DNA of 64,000 nucleotides from Brasenia schreberi (lineage: Eukaryota > Streptophyta > Magnoliopsida > Nymphaeales > Cabombaceae): assembly GCA_036023115.1 (NCBI GenBank), contig JAYKKT010000080.1:13273001-13337000 (forward strand). The letters run 5' to 3'. Shown one piece after another: positions 44,883 to 57,850 of this stretch. The position numbers and the translations under genes are program-made. Each line of letters begins with the position of its first letter. Position 1 is the first letter of the stretch. Under the pieces are notes generated by a model. It saw nothing but the letters and a program-made list of their open reading frames with translations. It was not told the origin of the DNA and searched no databases.

Positions 44883-46093
44883 GGAAGAGAAATGAGAGGA
44901 GAAGGAAGGAATCGAGCCCTTCCTACCTCACCCACATCTGGCGCCCACAAATGTCTGATTGCAAGGTTTAATTCTCATCCTTTACTTACTTGTCTCCCCC
45001 AATGATATAATAGAATAGTAATGTTGTCCATTTCATTCCTTTACATTTACGCATACTAGATGTTTGATTTCAAGTTTCTCTACCTCTCTATATGATATAT
45101 TCTCTTATATTTTTTAATCTCCTCTATGCTTAAGCTATAAATATATTTCAATTCATTTTCCTTCAGTCATTTACTTTAAATTTGCTATGATTAGTATTTT
45201 AATTTTGGACGAATGCATTCACGTATGCTTTAAACACAGAAATTTGTTTTCAGCATCCTGCATATGTCTGATGTTTTATTTTTCATTTCCGTATATCTAC
45301 TCCAAATGATCTGAAATTTGGTAAAACGAAACCTCACACACAAGCTCGCATATGATAAAATTTTCATGAATTTTAGGAACGTGCAGACACATAATTAAAA
45401 TTGGGGAAGATCGGAAAAATCCATAGTCAAATCTATCAAACCTTTATTTCCTACAAAGAGCTTCAGTAATCATCCCATAACTCTGTTTGTAGTGAACCAA
45501 TTTTATTGAATTGGAAAGCTAACATCCATAGATTTCCAGCAAGAACAAGTTCATAAAGATCGGAGCTCTTTACACCGAGATACAGATGTTTCTTTAAACC
45601 TTTGTATTTTTGTAACATATCAGTTCTAAGCAGAGGCACATCCTTGGATTTAATTCTGCACAATCACAGCACACAAACATAGAATAAAATAGTTCAGAAT
45701 CTCCATATTCATTTTTTCTCACTGTAAAATTTTCGTGAATTTTGGAGATTCTGAAACTGTTCAAAAAAATCTGAAAACAAGTTCTGAAAGCAGAACCACT
45801 TTCTGTTTTCAGAACTTTGAAAAATTTTCTTTCATAGGTCAAGTGCACGTTTTTGGTTGATTCAACTTGATTTGAAAGTGAATTTTAGAAACACACCTTG
45901 TTCAAATCAATCCTCAAAGCGTTTAGGCTGACCCTTGAGTGTCAGTTCAAGAAAGCCTAAGACAAAAAGATCTCGCTTCCCCGCAATCGCTATATGAGGT
46001 CAAAAAATCAATCTTTGCTAGTTTAAGTAAATTAGCTAGCACACTCGCGCACACGACATATATATCAATCTTTGGAGTAAAATTTTCGTCGGT
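44380..46093 (+). mobile_element. Partial Tat-type LTR (delta), forward
   Basis: TATA box CCTATAAAAA at 44739-44748, then a GA-rich leader with a (GA)n run (about 44795-44880). U5 has GACCCTTGAGTGTCAGTTCA, then GCTAGTTTAAGTAAATTAGC and GCACACTCGCGCAC. It breaks off at GGAGTAAAATTTTCGTC just before the expected terminal TTACA and abuts an oppositely oriented LTR. The left limit is approximate. Confidence 0.7.
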
Positions 46094-47521
46094 GATGGCT
46101 GGGTTAGGTTTAGGTGGGGTGGAGTCGGTTGGTAGGGTGGAGTCGATTGGGTAGGGTGGTTGGGTTAGGTGGGGTGCGGGTTAGCCAAAAGGGGTCGGTT
46201 ATGTGGTTGGGGTTAGGTAGTGGTCTAGGCTAGGTTCAAAGGGGTGTAATATGTGGGTCGGTTTTGGTGGGGTGAACTAGGTTCAAGGCTTGGTTCAGCC
46301 CGAGTCAAGGCCAGCCAACCAATCAAGGGCGCAAGGCTTAGTTAGGTGGGTCAAGAAGGGTTTCAGCTAGGTGCGGGCAACACCTAGCTAAGTGGGTTTT
46401 GGAGTGGGTTCATGGCTAGGTTTAGGTGGTATATGGGTTAGGTAGTGGCTAGGTTTACTCGGTTGGTTGGGCTAGTTAGGGTGGAGTTTAGTGGAGTCGG
46501 TGGTGGCTGGGTTAGGTTTAGGTTAAGTGTAGTGGAGTCGGTTTAGGGTGGGTTGTCTTAGGGCTAGGTTTTGTGTAGTGGCTCAAGGTCGGTTAGGTCA
46601 AGTGGGTTAGGTTTAGGCTAGGTTTAGGGACTTACCTCTTGGAGTCGAGTCCACCTTGTGCAGCCAAGGTTGCAGCCCATGTCCAGGCCATTTATAGCTG
46701 TGTTGTTGCAGCCCCAAGCTAGGTCTAGGTCCACAAAGCTTGAACCCACCTCACACTTGATTGAGCCCACATGGCTAAAGCCCACCAAAGTTGACTTTTG
46801 CACCACACTCTCTCTCTTCACAAGCCCTCCTCCAAGGTTTTCACGTGAACTTTTTCACCCCCTCCCCCTTGGTCTTATTTATAGGCCAAGGGGTGGGTCT
46901 TGGGTTTGGATCCTGCTTTTTGGGTTTTGAGATCTAAATTCGATCCAAACACTATTTGGGTCTGGATCTAGATATTTGTGTCAAGATCCAATCCAAAATC
47001 CTCTTTCTTCAGTCCTTCTTGGTGTTTTGAGACGGGCGGTTTTGAATGGGCCCTGGTGTCTCCAGTGACTCGTTTGAGCTAGGGTTTTCCCAGTCTTCTT
47101 GTTCGACCATCTTTTCACCTTTTGAACTCTGTTTTGTCTGATTTTTTTTTCAGGCTTGGGGTTTCATTTCTCATAGCTTTATCAATGCTTTGGCTTCATA
47201 TTTCATATTTCGGGGTTGAAGTCTGCTTCTAGCCTGGATGCTTCTTTTGCTTTTCGGCCCTGTTTTCATTCGGTCGGGCTGAACTTTTGCTTTTTGACCT
47301 CTTTTGGGACTGCTTTTTTATTAGGCTTCACCTGCTTGTTTCAGCTGCTTTACAAAATTTTGGTTTTGGCCTGAGTCTAAGAACCTTTATTTTGAAGGAT
47401 TTTTAGACAAAAGTTTAAAACTTCGCAACTCCGGGGTTTTTAAAAGTTCAAAATTGGTTTGAAAATGGTTTTTGAAAACCAGGTGTTTGTTTGAAAATAA
47501 TCTCATTTCGGGGTGTTTACA
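46094..47521 (-). mobile_element. Partial Tat-type LTR (beta), reverse, with adjoining polypurine tract
   Basis: On the minus strand it begins TGTAAACACCCCGAAATGAG at 47521. TATA box CCTATAAATA at 46876-46885. It is cut at 46094. On the plus strand GATCCCCTCTTTGGCATTAT follows (47522-47541), the inverse polypurine tract, with about 50 bp of retroelement 3' region up to about 47575. It was therefore the 3' LTR of a beta-family element whose body is lost. Confidence 0.8.
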
Positions 47522-47589
47522 GATCCCCTCTTTGGCATTATCCTTGGATAATGGCAAAGAAGACAACACCCTCATACAAACGTTTATAT

Positions 47590-48470
47590 TATATGTTCCT
47601 TCCATGTATCAAGATATCCAAGATTGAAGTTATAATCAAATGCCTTATATGGTAATAAAACTTTATGAATAAACAAACCAATTGTCAAGACAAAATATTT
47701 TATTCAGCTAAATTTATCTAATGATAAATAGTTCACAAAAGGAACTACACAACACAAATCATTAATACAAAGGTGATACCACATAATAAGCACATGCCCA
47801 CTATAGGTACCTGCTGGCAATCCTTTAATAAGAGGATTAGCTAGCATGAAATCAGTCTCAATATGCCCAATAGATACTAAATGATCTCTAATTCACTCTT
47901 TTACAATCAAGAACTTGACCTCCATGTGTTTGTAAGCACTAGAGCTCTTGCTATTGTTAGAGAATTTCACTGTAGCTTCATTATCATAATGTATCTTTAT
48001 GGGTTTTGTATAGAGCTCATGACTCAAATATATAATGAAGTTGTGTAACCAAATAGCATGTGAAAGATATCATATAATAACCTATATATTCAGGTTCCAT
48101 AGTGAATGCGATAATTGTCTTTTGTTTGGTACTAGACCATGAGACATTACCCAGTAAATAGAAAAACATATTCAGAAATAGATTTTCTAGTATCAATAAC
48201 CCAAAAAAGTATAAATCAGAGAACCCACAATCTTTAGTTTATCTAAACATATGTATGTGAGCATGAGATTCTTAGTTCCTTGCAGATATCTCATGGCCTT
48301 CTTTATAGCTTGTCAATGAGAATGTCCAAAGTCACTTTGATATTTGCCAAGGTATCTACTCACAAAAGATAGATATGGTTGAGGATATGTATGTGTGTAG
48401 TTGAGACAACCAACCATTGCAGAATATGGTTTATCCTTCATTGCAAGCCTGCCTTGCAGGCCATGGGTCT
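47590..48470 (-). pseudogene. Ty1/copia 3' part: RT end and RNase H
   Basis: On the minus strand: KPYSAMVGCLNYTHTYPQPY, LSFVSRYLGKYQSDFGHSH (RT/RNase H junction of copia pol), a YVFLFTG segment with stops, then HMEVKFLIVKE, HIETDFMLANPLIKGLPAG (copia C-terminal hallmark). Multiple stops and frameshifts. It is cut at about 48470 by the Tat mosaic. The rest of the same element is probably 59671-63068, in the same orientation. Confidence 0.82.
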
Positions 48471-48480
48471 TAGGAAAAAG

Positions 48481-49802
48481 GCTTGAGCCAAGGTGGCTCG
48501 AGCTAGGTATTTTCAAAGGAAAGTTCGGCCAGCACTTGGCCGAACTTTAGGTGGTTTAGGGAGGTTGTAGAGTTTAGGTGGTGGTCTTAGGTAGGAGACT
48601 TGGTGAAAAATGGCCAGCACTTGGCTGGTTTGGTGGTGGTTTTAGGGGCAGGTTTGGCTAGGATGGGTGGTCTAGAGAGGTTAGGGAAGAGGGGTTAGGT
48701 TAGGGCTTAGAGGACCTACCTTGGTTGCAACACCGCTCCAAGCCGCCGCTCAAGCCACCAAGCTCCACCATGCCATGCTCCCAGCCAGCTTGTAGGGGAC
48801 GTCCCTTGGTTGGTGCAGCTTCCTCAAGTCCCTTGGCCAACAAGGTTTTACGTAAACAAATTTGAAAAGGGGAAAGTCAAGCCACTATTCTTGACTTGCT
48901 TCGCTCTCTCTCTCTTTCTCTCTCCACCCACCAAGCTTTCACGTGAAAGGCCTCTCTCCTTTGAGCCTCACATCCCTTTTTTCAAGCCCAGTACCTCTAT
49001 TTATAGAGGTCTTAAATGGGTCTTAGATATTGGGTCTTGGATTTGGGTCAGGCTATTCGGATCCAATCCAAACTCTCTATGGATCTAGATCGCAGATCTC
49101 GGATATTTTGAGATCCAAATCCAGTCCAAATATTTATTTATGTTTGGATCTCGGATCTCGGATATTTTGAGATCCAGATCCAATCCAAACATAATTTGGA
49201 TCTGGATTTGGATATTTTGGGGTCCAAACCCAATCCAGACTTTTCTTCTGTTCCTTGGTTTTCTAGTCCTTTCTGGTGCTTTTCACCGTCGGTTTCAAAC
49301 GGGCTTCGATTCATCGGATGCCCAACTCTGGCCTGGGTCTTCCCCAAGTCTTTCTTCCAACCGGTGTTCTGCTTTTCAGGACTTTTTCGCCGTTCGTTTC
49401 AGTCCGCCGTTTTGGTTTTTGGTTGGTTCCTGTTGATATCGAACTCAAATTGCCGCACGGATTCCGTTCTTCATTCTGACGGGACGTGTCTCGGACTTCT
49501 GTCAACTTCCTCAGGTACTGGGCTTCTTTCTCCATTTTGGAGCTTCTTTGTGCTTTTTCTTTGACCCAAATTACATTTTTACCCTTTTGTCGGGCTTTTC
49601 TCCAAACGGGCTCTTTTTCCTCCTATTTTTGAGCAGGGGGTGGCTTCTGAAATTTTGCGCTCGAATCCTCTTCTTGCCTGGGCTTTTCTTTTGCCTTTTG
49701 TACCTATTTTCACATTTTAAAACAGGTTATCGTTTTGGCTCAAACGAGCTTTTTGTGTTTTTAAGAGTTTTTGATTTTTTTGGAAAATTCGGGGTGTTTA
49801 CA
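48481..49802 (-). mobile_element. Partial Tat-type LTR (gamma), reverse
   Basis: On the minus strand it starts TGTAAACACCCCGAATTTTC at 49802. TATA-like CTATAAATAG at 48997-49006, followed by a GA-rich leader (CT run on the plus strand, 48902-48930). It lacks the tandem array and U5, being truncated at about 48481 against the copia fragment. Open frames at 49140-49850 are not credible proteins. Confidence 0.75.
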
Positions 49803-52386
49803 AACAAGTTTTCAGATTTTTACAAGATTCATGCATGTGTTTTTGTTTGAATTAAAATTAATCTACATCTATTCAAAATAAATATAATTATAATTATATT
49901 ATGGGCATAGAGGTGATTAAAAGGTATATGATCTTATAATATAGGTCGGAGTAGAAAAGATCAAAAAACAATTGCATAACAAATAATCTATGAATGAAAA
50001 AGCGACAAGGCAGCATATGATCCTTAATTAATACATCATAATGGAGACGTCAGCTCCTTAATACCCTATTAATCTTAATGAAAGAGGAGATAACAATAAA
50101 AAAATAATAAGGTAAGAGAGGACTTATGGCAGAAGGATCGGTCGGCGGCTTGTGGCGGCGTACCTTCTTCTCTTTCTTTCTCTCTTCCTCTCTCTCTCTC
50201 TTTCTCTCTCCCTCTCTTTCTCTCCCTCTCTTTGATTGTGGGATGCTGGAGGGCACTCGATGGATTGATTGCTGGATGGGATGAGATGAGATATGCTTTG
50301 CAGCCCCCCTCAAGGGCCATTTTATAGGCAATACGTTGCCTTTTTGCTACAGCTTTTTGAAAGGCAAGTTGCCTCGTTGAAAGTTGTTGAAATTGGGTAA
50401 GAGAGTGTGGCACATGGCCTTCAAAATTGAGCCACAGCTACTGCACTCATTTGCCAAAACCTGTTGGCATATAAAAGGTAAGTAGATGATGCATATGGCC
50501 TACCATTTCGGACCAAAACTGCTATCTCCACTTGAAGTCGTCCAACTTGAAAAAGGCAAGTTGTTGAATTGGTAAGTTGTTGGCTAAGGTTGAAGGTGGA
50601 GCTGTCCACTTGCAGCAGTTAGAATGGTAAGTGGAGTTGTTGTCCCTTTTGCTGAGCTCGTTTTGCCAGGAAAGGTAAGTGGCTGACATTCTTCCCTCCT
50701 CGTTGAAGAAAGGTGTTACCTTTTTGACCATCTTCTAATTTGACAATTCCAAGGACAACGTGACACCTTCCAAACCGAGCTCCAATAGTTGTCTTCACTT
50801 GCTAAAATTGTCTAGTGCATGCTATAGTACGTGACCAAGCTTGGGAAGGTTGGAATTCGGCTGGCTGGCCTTATTGGTTGACCTATCATATCGAGTCAAG
50901 GTGGTTGCACCCACTTTGTTGGGCTTGGCTACTTACTCAATTCGGCTAACTACTTGAAAAGGTTAGGTGCTTTTGATGGATTCGACCAAGCTATTGTCAT
51001 TGTTGAATTCGGTTGTTAAATTCGGCCACCATGCATATCCAGACAAGGGGCTGCTGCTGGGTTCGGCCAACATTTGGTGCTTTGGTAACTTACCAAATGG
51101 TGTATCAAGGTTGCCAAATTGTACCTAGGTTCCCTTGATCCTTGCATGTTGAAATTGGTAAGGCTTAGTAACTTACCAAATTGCATACCAAGGTTACCAA
51201 ATTGTGTGCTAAGGCCACCTATGGCAAGTCATAAGATTCATTTACGCCAAAATTGGTAAGTTTCCTCTTGGTGGCTTGCCAAATTGAACATCATAACTTG
51301 CCAAATCAAACATCACAGCTTGCCAAATTAAACGTCACAACTTGCCGAATCAAGCAACACTTTCCTTTCTCTTGGATGACACTGACTTTCCTTCCTAGAT
51401 GCCGACCTTCCTTTCTAGTCGCCGACTTTCTTTCTTAGACGTCGATTTTCCTTTCTTTAACGTTGACTTTCCTTTTTTAACGTTGACCTTCCTAAAACTA
51501 TAAATGGCAGGTTACTTTGCCCAATAGTGTAGAAATTGGCAGGTGTTCAGTCACTCCCTTTTTGGCCCATACGACCTCCTCTTTCTAAGGAATTTGCCTC
51601 CTGTCGATCCGAGTTTCATATATGGTAGGTATGGTTTCAAACACTTTCCTTAAAAGCATTTTTATATTCGAAAATATCAAATTTAATGAAATCAAATATT
51701 ATTTTTAGAAAGCACTAGGGTTCATTCCTAGTTTCTGTTTGCAAGGGTGACCTACTTTCACTCTATGAGTCAGTCTTTAACCACCTTGACCATTTAATCA
51801 CTTAAAATGCGTGTACGGTATCAAACCACTTTAATGGGTGTAGGGTATCAAACCACTTTAACGGGTGTAGGGTATCAAACCACTTTAACAGGTTTAGGGT
51901 ACCGAACCACTTTAACCCTTGGGTATCAGTCTCGAAATGAGACTATTCCCAACCGGGCGAATTTTTGAGGTCTGATTTGAATTTAATTTGTTTTTGAATA
52001 TTAGGGGTTATGAAATTTCATAAATTTATCAATTTGCAAACATTTTTTGTTTTGATTCCCAATGTTCTCTTTTTTATTTGTTTCTTTAAAGAAAAATTGT
52101 TTGAAATCATTCTTCCTTAGAAGGCAATCATTTGAAAAGGCAGAATCCTGTCAATTTTGCTTTGAGGGCAAAATAGTTATTTTTGTGAACTTTTGTCTAA
52201 ATTGATTTTCTTTTTAGAGAGATGCAATATACCATTATTTTGAGGTTGCTAGAAAATTTTGATGCGAAAATGAGTTCATTTAATGTATCTTTATTTGAAA
52301 ACTCTTAAAAGACCCAAAGCTATCAAAAAAAGCAAAAATTCTAAAAGATGAAAAAAATTATTTTAAAAAAATTTTGGGTGTTTACA
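49803..52386 (-). repeat. Element E 3' LTR (partial)
   Basis: On the minus strand it starts TGTAAACACCCAAAATTTTT at 52386. The AACCACTTTAA-GGGTGTAGGGTATC repeats are at about 51795-51925. The LTR also holds a TTGGTAACTTACCAAATTG-type inverted-repeat region (51080-51320), TATA CCTATAAAAT at 50319-50328 and a GA-rich leader (50160-50230). Truncated at 49803. Confidence 0.8.
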
Positions 52387-52402
52387 GATGCCCCTCTTTG
52401 GC
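52387..52402 (-). promoter_or_regulatory. Element E polypurine tract
   Basis: GATGCCCCTCTTTGGC on the plus strand, the inverse of the tract preceding the 3' LTR of the intact Tat element. Confidence 0.85.
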
Positions 52403-53690
52403 ATTAATCTAAATTTATTTGGATAATAGCAAAGAAGAAAACACCCATTTGATTTTCTTCCCAGATTTACCTTGAGAGTATGAAATTTTCCTTCATTCCA
52501 TATCATCTATTTCCTTGGATTCGTTTTTCTTATGAAGGAGGGGATCTTAGCCAAAGGGGACTTGACAAGAGAACACCTGGTCCTAGGATGATCATACATG
52601 AATGATCACTTTATGACTGCATGTGTGTATAGAATGTGAGGTCAATGAAGTAGATGTTTAGAGACCCATAACTATAATTCATCATCTTCAAAAGAAGCCT
52701 ATGAAGTCCGACAGCCCCAAGCAAGATGGTCCCTGTATTGTTTCCTTTCGATGTTTCAGGTTTTGAAAATTTTCTTTTCAAAAAGGGAACTCCTTTTGAT
52801 TTCTATCAAAAGGGACGGGACATCCAACTTTTTACATTTACCTTCACTCGGGTTTTAATACCGAGTACTTAGCAGAGGTTTTATAGAAAATTTTGAATAA
52901 CATTTCAAAATTTAGTTTCTTACACAACAAAGTCTAATTCTCAAACAAAATAAAATCCAAATAAATAGGTCATATTCCTACTCTAGGATTTTAGTGAAAA
53001 AATTTTCTCGATTGGGATGAGTTGTGTGGATTTTGGGAAAGAGTTACCCATGGTCCCTTTTGAAGCGTCCCGTAGTATAAGGCCAAGAAATTTTTCATGA
53101 AAAATTGCTCTTTTCAGCTTTGGTTTTTCTTTTCTTTCAAAGAGCACCTCTATATTAGAGGTTTTTGTTTTTCTTTTTCTTTTCTTTTTCTTTTTGAAAG
53201 ACCTCTATATTAAAGGTTTTTTCTTCCTTTTCTTTTGATTTTTGCCAATTTTCTTTTTTGAGGAGAAATGAAGTGGGGGAATACAACTCATCCCTTTAGA
53301 TACTCAATTCAACCAAGAATATCTCATTTCCTAATACCACCTATCATTTGAAAATATTTTGCTATTTTGAACCAGGCCTCATTTTGTAAGCAAAAGATTT
53401 TTGAAATATCACCAAATGATTTTGAAAACTCAACTTTTCATAAAGCATCAATTTCCTAATTCAGGGTCACATAATTCATTTTGATCCTTCTTTCAAGAAA
53501 TTCAAAGGTCTCTTTTTAAAATCTTTTCAAAAGAATTTAAAGTAGACCTTATACATAATATTTTTTTTTCAAGTATTGGCTATTTATAGGGTCTGCTAAA
53601 TTTCTTCCCACAACATCAATCAACCAATATGCATTACCTTCTTACAACATAGAGACCATCCCACTTGGGCCACCACCTTCCTAGAGGATG
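52403..53690 (-). other. Element E 3' untranslated stretch and integrase scrap
   Basis: Colinear in reverse with 31380-32630 of the intact element. Shared landmarks include GGGACGCTTC/GAAGCGTCCC (53070) and, at about 53655-53675, the inverse of CCAAGTGGGATGG, which encodes PKWDG in integrase. No intact frame. Confidence 0.75.
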
Positions 53691-53921
53691 TGAGCCTCTT
53701 ATGGGTGAATGATATAAATGTTATGTAAAATGTATTTCATATGATATGGTGGAGATACATGCTTTATGAAATGATAAATGTATTCAATCTCCATGAAAGG
53801 TGTTTAGGGAATGCACTCTACATGCCCCTAGTTTGAAGGAAATGACATGAGCATTCATACACTATGGCCGACACCTATTGTAGCATGTGATAAATGATTT
53901 TTAGTGCGATGCATGAATGAC

Positions 53922-54209
53922 CTATATATATGCACGATCTTGGTTTTTGGGATTACATGATATGACCCTAGCCTTTGATGCATTTGGGTTAGGTTTACTC
54001 CCTAAATTGACCTTCAGAAAATCCCCTCCTATAAAATTTGAAGGTTTTTCTAAGTCAATGATTTTATGAAATTCGGGAAGCTCGAAAGCTTGATCATCCT
54101 CATTGATGAGGGGATTTTTCTCTTTGCTTTCATCACTCTCAAGTGCTCTGATTTCTAAGGAAGTATGTTGCAGTAGAGAAGGGTTATCCATAAAAGGATT
54201 CTGAGACAA
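53922..54209 (-). pseudogene. Element E pre-RT leader fragment
   Basis: 95 codons on the minus strand with ELPEFHKIIDLEKPSNFIGG, then DFLKVNLGSKPNPNASK. These match the ELPEFHKILDFERPS-GGDF segment that opens the RT block at 28126-28260. It stops before any catalytic RT motif. The deletion joins it almost directly to the integrase scrap. Confidence 0.8.
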
Positions 54210-54984
54210 TTCAGGTTTGAGAATTTATATGGATTTTGTCAAAACTAATTTTTGAGTTTGTACCCGATTTTGAAAACCAAAATTTTTAGGATTTTAAACT
54301 TTTTCAAAAAAAATTAGATTTTTCCAAACAAATGCTAGAAGGAAGAACATAAAAGACTTTCTTTTTAGAATTTTCAGATTTTTCACATGTTTTTTATTTC
54401 AAAGTTTTCTAAATTTTTTTGGTTTTTCAAAGTATATACCTTTTTGGATTTTTTTCAATAAAAGGGGTCTCCCATCAAACCTACAAAGAAAACACCATGA
54501 ATTAGATTCAGTAAGCGTGAAAAATTTCACTCCTGGTTTATGAGATCGGAAATGAACCTTTTCGTGCCTAAGTCGTTTTGCGAGCGTGCTAGCTAGCTTA
54601 CTCAAGCTAGCGAAGGTTTTTCAAATATTCTGACTTTCTGGCGATTGTGGGAAAGCGGGATCTTTTCGCTTAAACCTTCTTGAACCGATGCTCAAGGGTT
54701 AGTTTAAACGCTTAGAAACTTCAATTTTTCAAATCAAATATGAACTTTGAAAAGACCAGTGTTTTATGAATATCGATGTATGCCTTGTTTGTGAATTTTA
54801 TTACGACTTTTGGATGACCCTAGGTCTCTTGAGTTTTATCTATTAGGCCTGATATGTGTGTGAATATGTGGCCTATTTTCAACGTGGTTTGAGCGAGGAT
54901 TCGGGAGCTTTTGAAAGCGAGCGAATGCAAGGATGCAGAAATCTTTTTCAGGTTTTGAAAGTGATGATGTGAGCTAGGCTCGAA

Positions 54985-55660
54985 TTGAAAGTGCAACTCA
55001 CACAACTTTCACTAATGTAAATACCCGAAATTGAAATGCAACTCACATAGCTTTCACCAATGTAAATACCCGAAATGTAAGGCAACTCATGCGACTTAAA
55101 TGTAAATCCACACAAAGGGAAATGCAACTCGACTTAAAGTAAACTCACACGACTTGAAAATATATAAATATGTTGTATCCTAAGAGCAAAAAGGCTCAAT
55201 GTATGTGAGTGTAAAGAGCAGAAAGGCTTGAGTGCTTGTGGGTGTTTCTTGTGTAAAATTTAAATGACAACTCACACAACTTAAAGTAAATCCACCCAAA
55301 ATTAAATTGCAACTCACACAGCTTTCACTAAAGTAAATACCCAAATTGAAGTATATACGTTTAACTTAAGAGTGGAAAGGCTCAATGTGTGTGAGTGTGA
55401 AGAGCGGAAAGGCTCGAGTGGTCGTGGGTGTTGTTGTGTGAAATTAAAATTGCAACTCACACGACTTGAATGTAAATCCACCCAAAATTAAATTGCAACT
55501 CACACAACTTTTACTAAAGTAAATACCCAAATTGAAGTATATACGTTTAGCTTAAGAGCGGAAAGGCTCAACGTGTGTGCAACCGTGTGCAATATAAGAG
55601 CGGAAAGGCTCAAGTACACATGGGTGTCCTTTGTGTACAGTTAAGAGCGAGAAGGCTCAA
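54985..55660 (-). repeat. LTR array with about 184-bp units
   Basis: Repeats of TTGCAACTCACACAACTTTC, ACTAAAGTAAATACCC and AAGAGCGGAAAGGCTCAATG. The last is the inverse of the GAGCCTTTCCGCTCTT mini-hairpin seen in the other LTRs. Confidence 0.8.
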
Positions 55661-57394
55661 GTGCACGTGTGTGGTTATGTATCATACACAAATATTACAT
55701 CTCAAGGGGAGACTTCGCTCCATTATTACAACCCCGTTCTGAATTGAATTTACTTTAAACGAGTAATGTAAAACCGAATCTAAATGGCACTTACAAAATG
55801 TTCGGTTTTGCCTCTCGAGACACTCAGGTCCGTCCTTCTTTGCAACCGCAAGGTAAGTCCCTTTAAGTGGGTTCCGACGTGAGGCTTGGGTGTGGATTCA
55901 CTTGGGTGCAACCAAGTAGGTTTGGGTTTAGTCTTGGCTGGGTTTGGTCAAGGTGTCTTGGTTAGGTTTAGTATATGGTGGGTCTAGTCCTAGCTAGGTC
56001 TAGGCTTTGGTTTAGGAAGATGGGAATGAGCTAGGTGCGGCCAACACCTAGCTTGGTTAGGATTTAGAGGGGATAGGTCGAGCCAAAGGTGGCTCGAACC
56101 AAGATAGGTCCTAAGGTGTAGGTTAGGGCGCAGTTGGGGGTGCGGTTAGGTGAGGCACGACAGGGGTGCGGCAGGAGCACTGCTGGGGTGCAGGCCGGGG
56201 TGAGGCGTGGCAGGGGCGCTGCTGGGGCACCGGCCATGGGGCACGTGGTTGTGGGCAGACCGAGTGCCAAGTGCACTCGGTTTTTGGTTGGGGCTAAGAG
56301 TCAAACTGAGTGCCAAGTGCACTCGGTTCTTGGTGGCTGGTAGGGGTTAGTCAAGTGGGGTGTTTGGGTCAAGTGGGCTAAGTCTAGGCGATATGGGCTA
56401 GGTTTAGTGGTATGTAGGTTAGGTCGGTTCCAAGGTGTTCAGCCGAGTGTGTGTCTAGTTAGGTTTTGGTGGTATGGGCTGGGTTTGGTTAGGTTAATGG
56501 TGAGGGGCTAGGTCAAGTGGAGTCGGTTAGTAGGGTGGCTGGGTTAGGTGTTAGGTGAGGTCGGTTTAGGGTGGTCTAGGTGGAGTCCATTTAGGGCTAG
56601 TTAGGTGGAGTCGGTGGTAGGGTGGTTGGTAGGGGTTAGTCGGTGGAGTCAGTTTGGGGCTGGGTCAAGTGGAGTCGGTTATGGCTAGTTAGGGTTAAGT
56701 GTAGTGGCTAGGTTAGGGTTAGGTTTAGGGACTTACCTTGCAGCCGGTCCACCTTATGCAGCCCACGCTAGGTCCACCTCGAGCCTCCATGGTTGCAGCC
56801 CACGTCTTGATCAACTCCCCCTTGTTGCAGCCCCAAGTTAGGTCTAGGTCCACAAGGCTTGAACCCACCTCACCCTTGATTGAGCCCATATGGCTAAAGC
56901 CCACCAATGTTGACTTTTGCACCCACTCACTATCTCTCTTCCCAAGGCTCCTAAGCAAGTTCACGTGAACTTTTTCACCCCCCCCCCCCCCCCCTTGGTC
57001 TTATTTATAGGCCAAGGGGTGGGTCTTGGGTTTGGATCTTGGATTTGGGTTTTGAGATCCAAATCTAATTCAAACACTATTTGGTTTAGATATGGATATT
57101 CATGTCCAGATCCAATCCAAAATCTTCTTTCTTCAGTCCTTCTTGGTGTTTTGAGATGGGCAGTTTTGCACGGGCCCTGGTGTCGCCAGTGACTCGTTTA
57201 AGCTGGGGGGTTTCCAGTCTTCTTGTCCGACCATCTTCTCACCTTTCGGACTCTGTTTTTGTCTGATTCTTGATTTTTCAAGCTTGGGGTTTGATTTCTG
57301 ACAGCTTTATCGGTGCTTTGTCTTAATTATTTAACATTTCGGGGTTGAAGTCTGCTTCTGGCCTGGATGCTCCTTTTACTGTCCGACCATCCAT

Positions 57395-57850
57395 TTCGTA
57401 GAGTCCTTTTCTTTTTGTGGGCTCTGCGAGAAAAGAGTTGCAGGTGGGATCTAGGATCCCCCGTACCATCATACCGATGAAAATTCGGTATATCATCGTC
57501 GCTATCTGTTTAATAATCTAAAGGAAGGAAGTCAAACAGGGTATACGATCTCTTTTCTTTGTTTTGCCCCTTCAACAGTTGTTGAAGGACTTTTCGATCC
57601 TTCAGTGTGAAGGAATCGTGATATTGGTCCCCCTTCATTGTGGAGGTTTCCTTGGGTTTCTTGAACTTGTGAGGTCTTTTCTTGGCTTTGTCGGGTTCGC
57701 CATGAGACGAGCAGGAGTCGGCCACCTCAGCCTCTTGGCTAAGGGCGTCGATTCTTGTGTCGATTTTTGCCTTGAATTCCTTGTGCAAGTTTTCTAACTC
57801 TTCTTTTTTGCATTTAAGGCAAGAGGTTGAGGCATACCCCATGTTTAATG
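57395..57850 (-). pseudogene. gag fragment embedded in an LTR
   Basis: On the minus strand: KEELENLHKEFKAKIDTRID, ALSQEAEVADSCSSHGE, HDSFTLKDRKVLQQLLKGQN, then DFLPLDY, a TAA, and IPNFHRYDGTGDPRSHLQLF, then SRRAHKKK. It is colinear with 25640-26040 of the intact element's gag. It ends against LTR sequence at both sides (about 57395 and 57850). Confidence 0.85.

Noticed and set aside
49138..49850. Several hydrophobic open frames that could be small membrane proteins
   Set aside because: They are open in both directions in T-rich LTR DNA, with no start context or homology, and the region aligns with other LTR starts.
56064..56343. Ala/Gly/Arg-rich open frames on both strands
   Set aside because: They result from the G-rich tract of the beta LTR, with tandem GTGCCAAGTGCACTCGGTT words.
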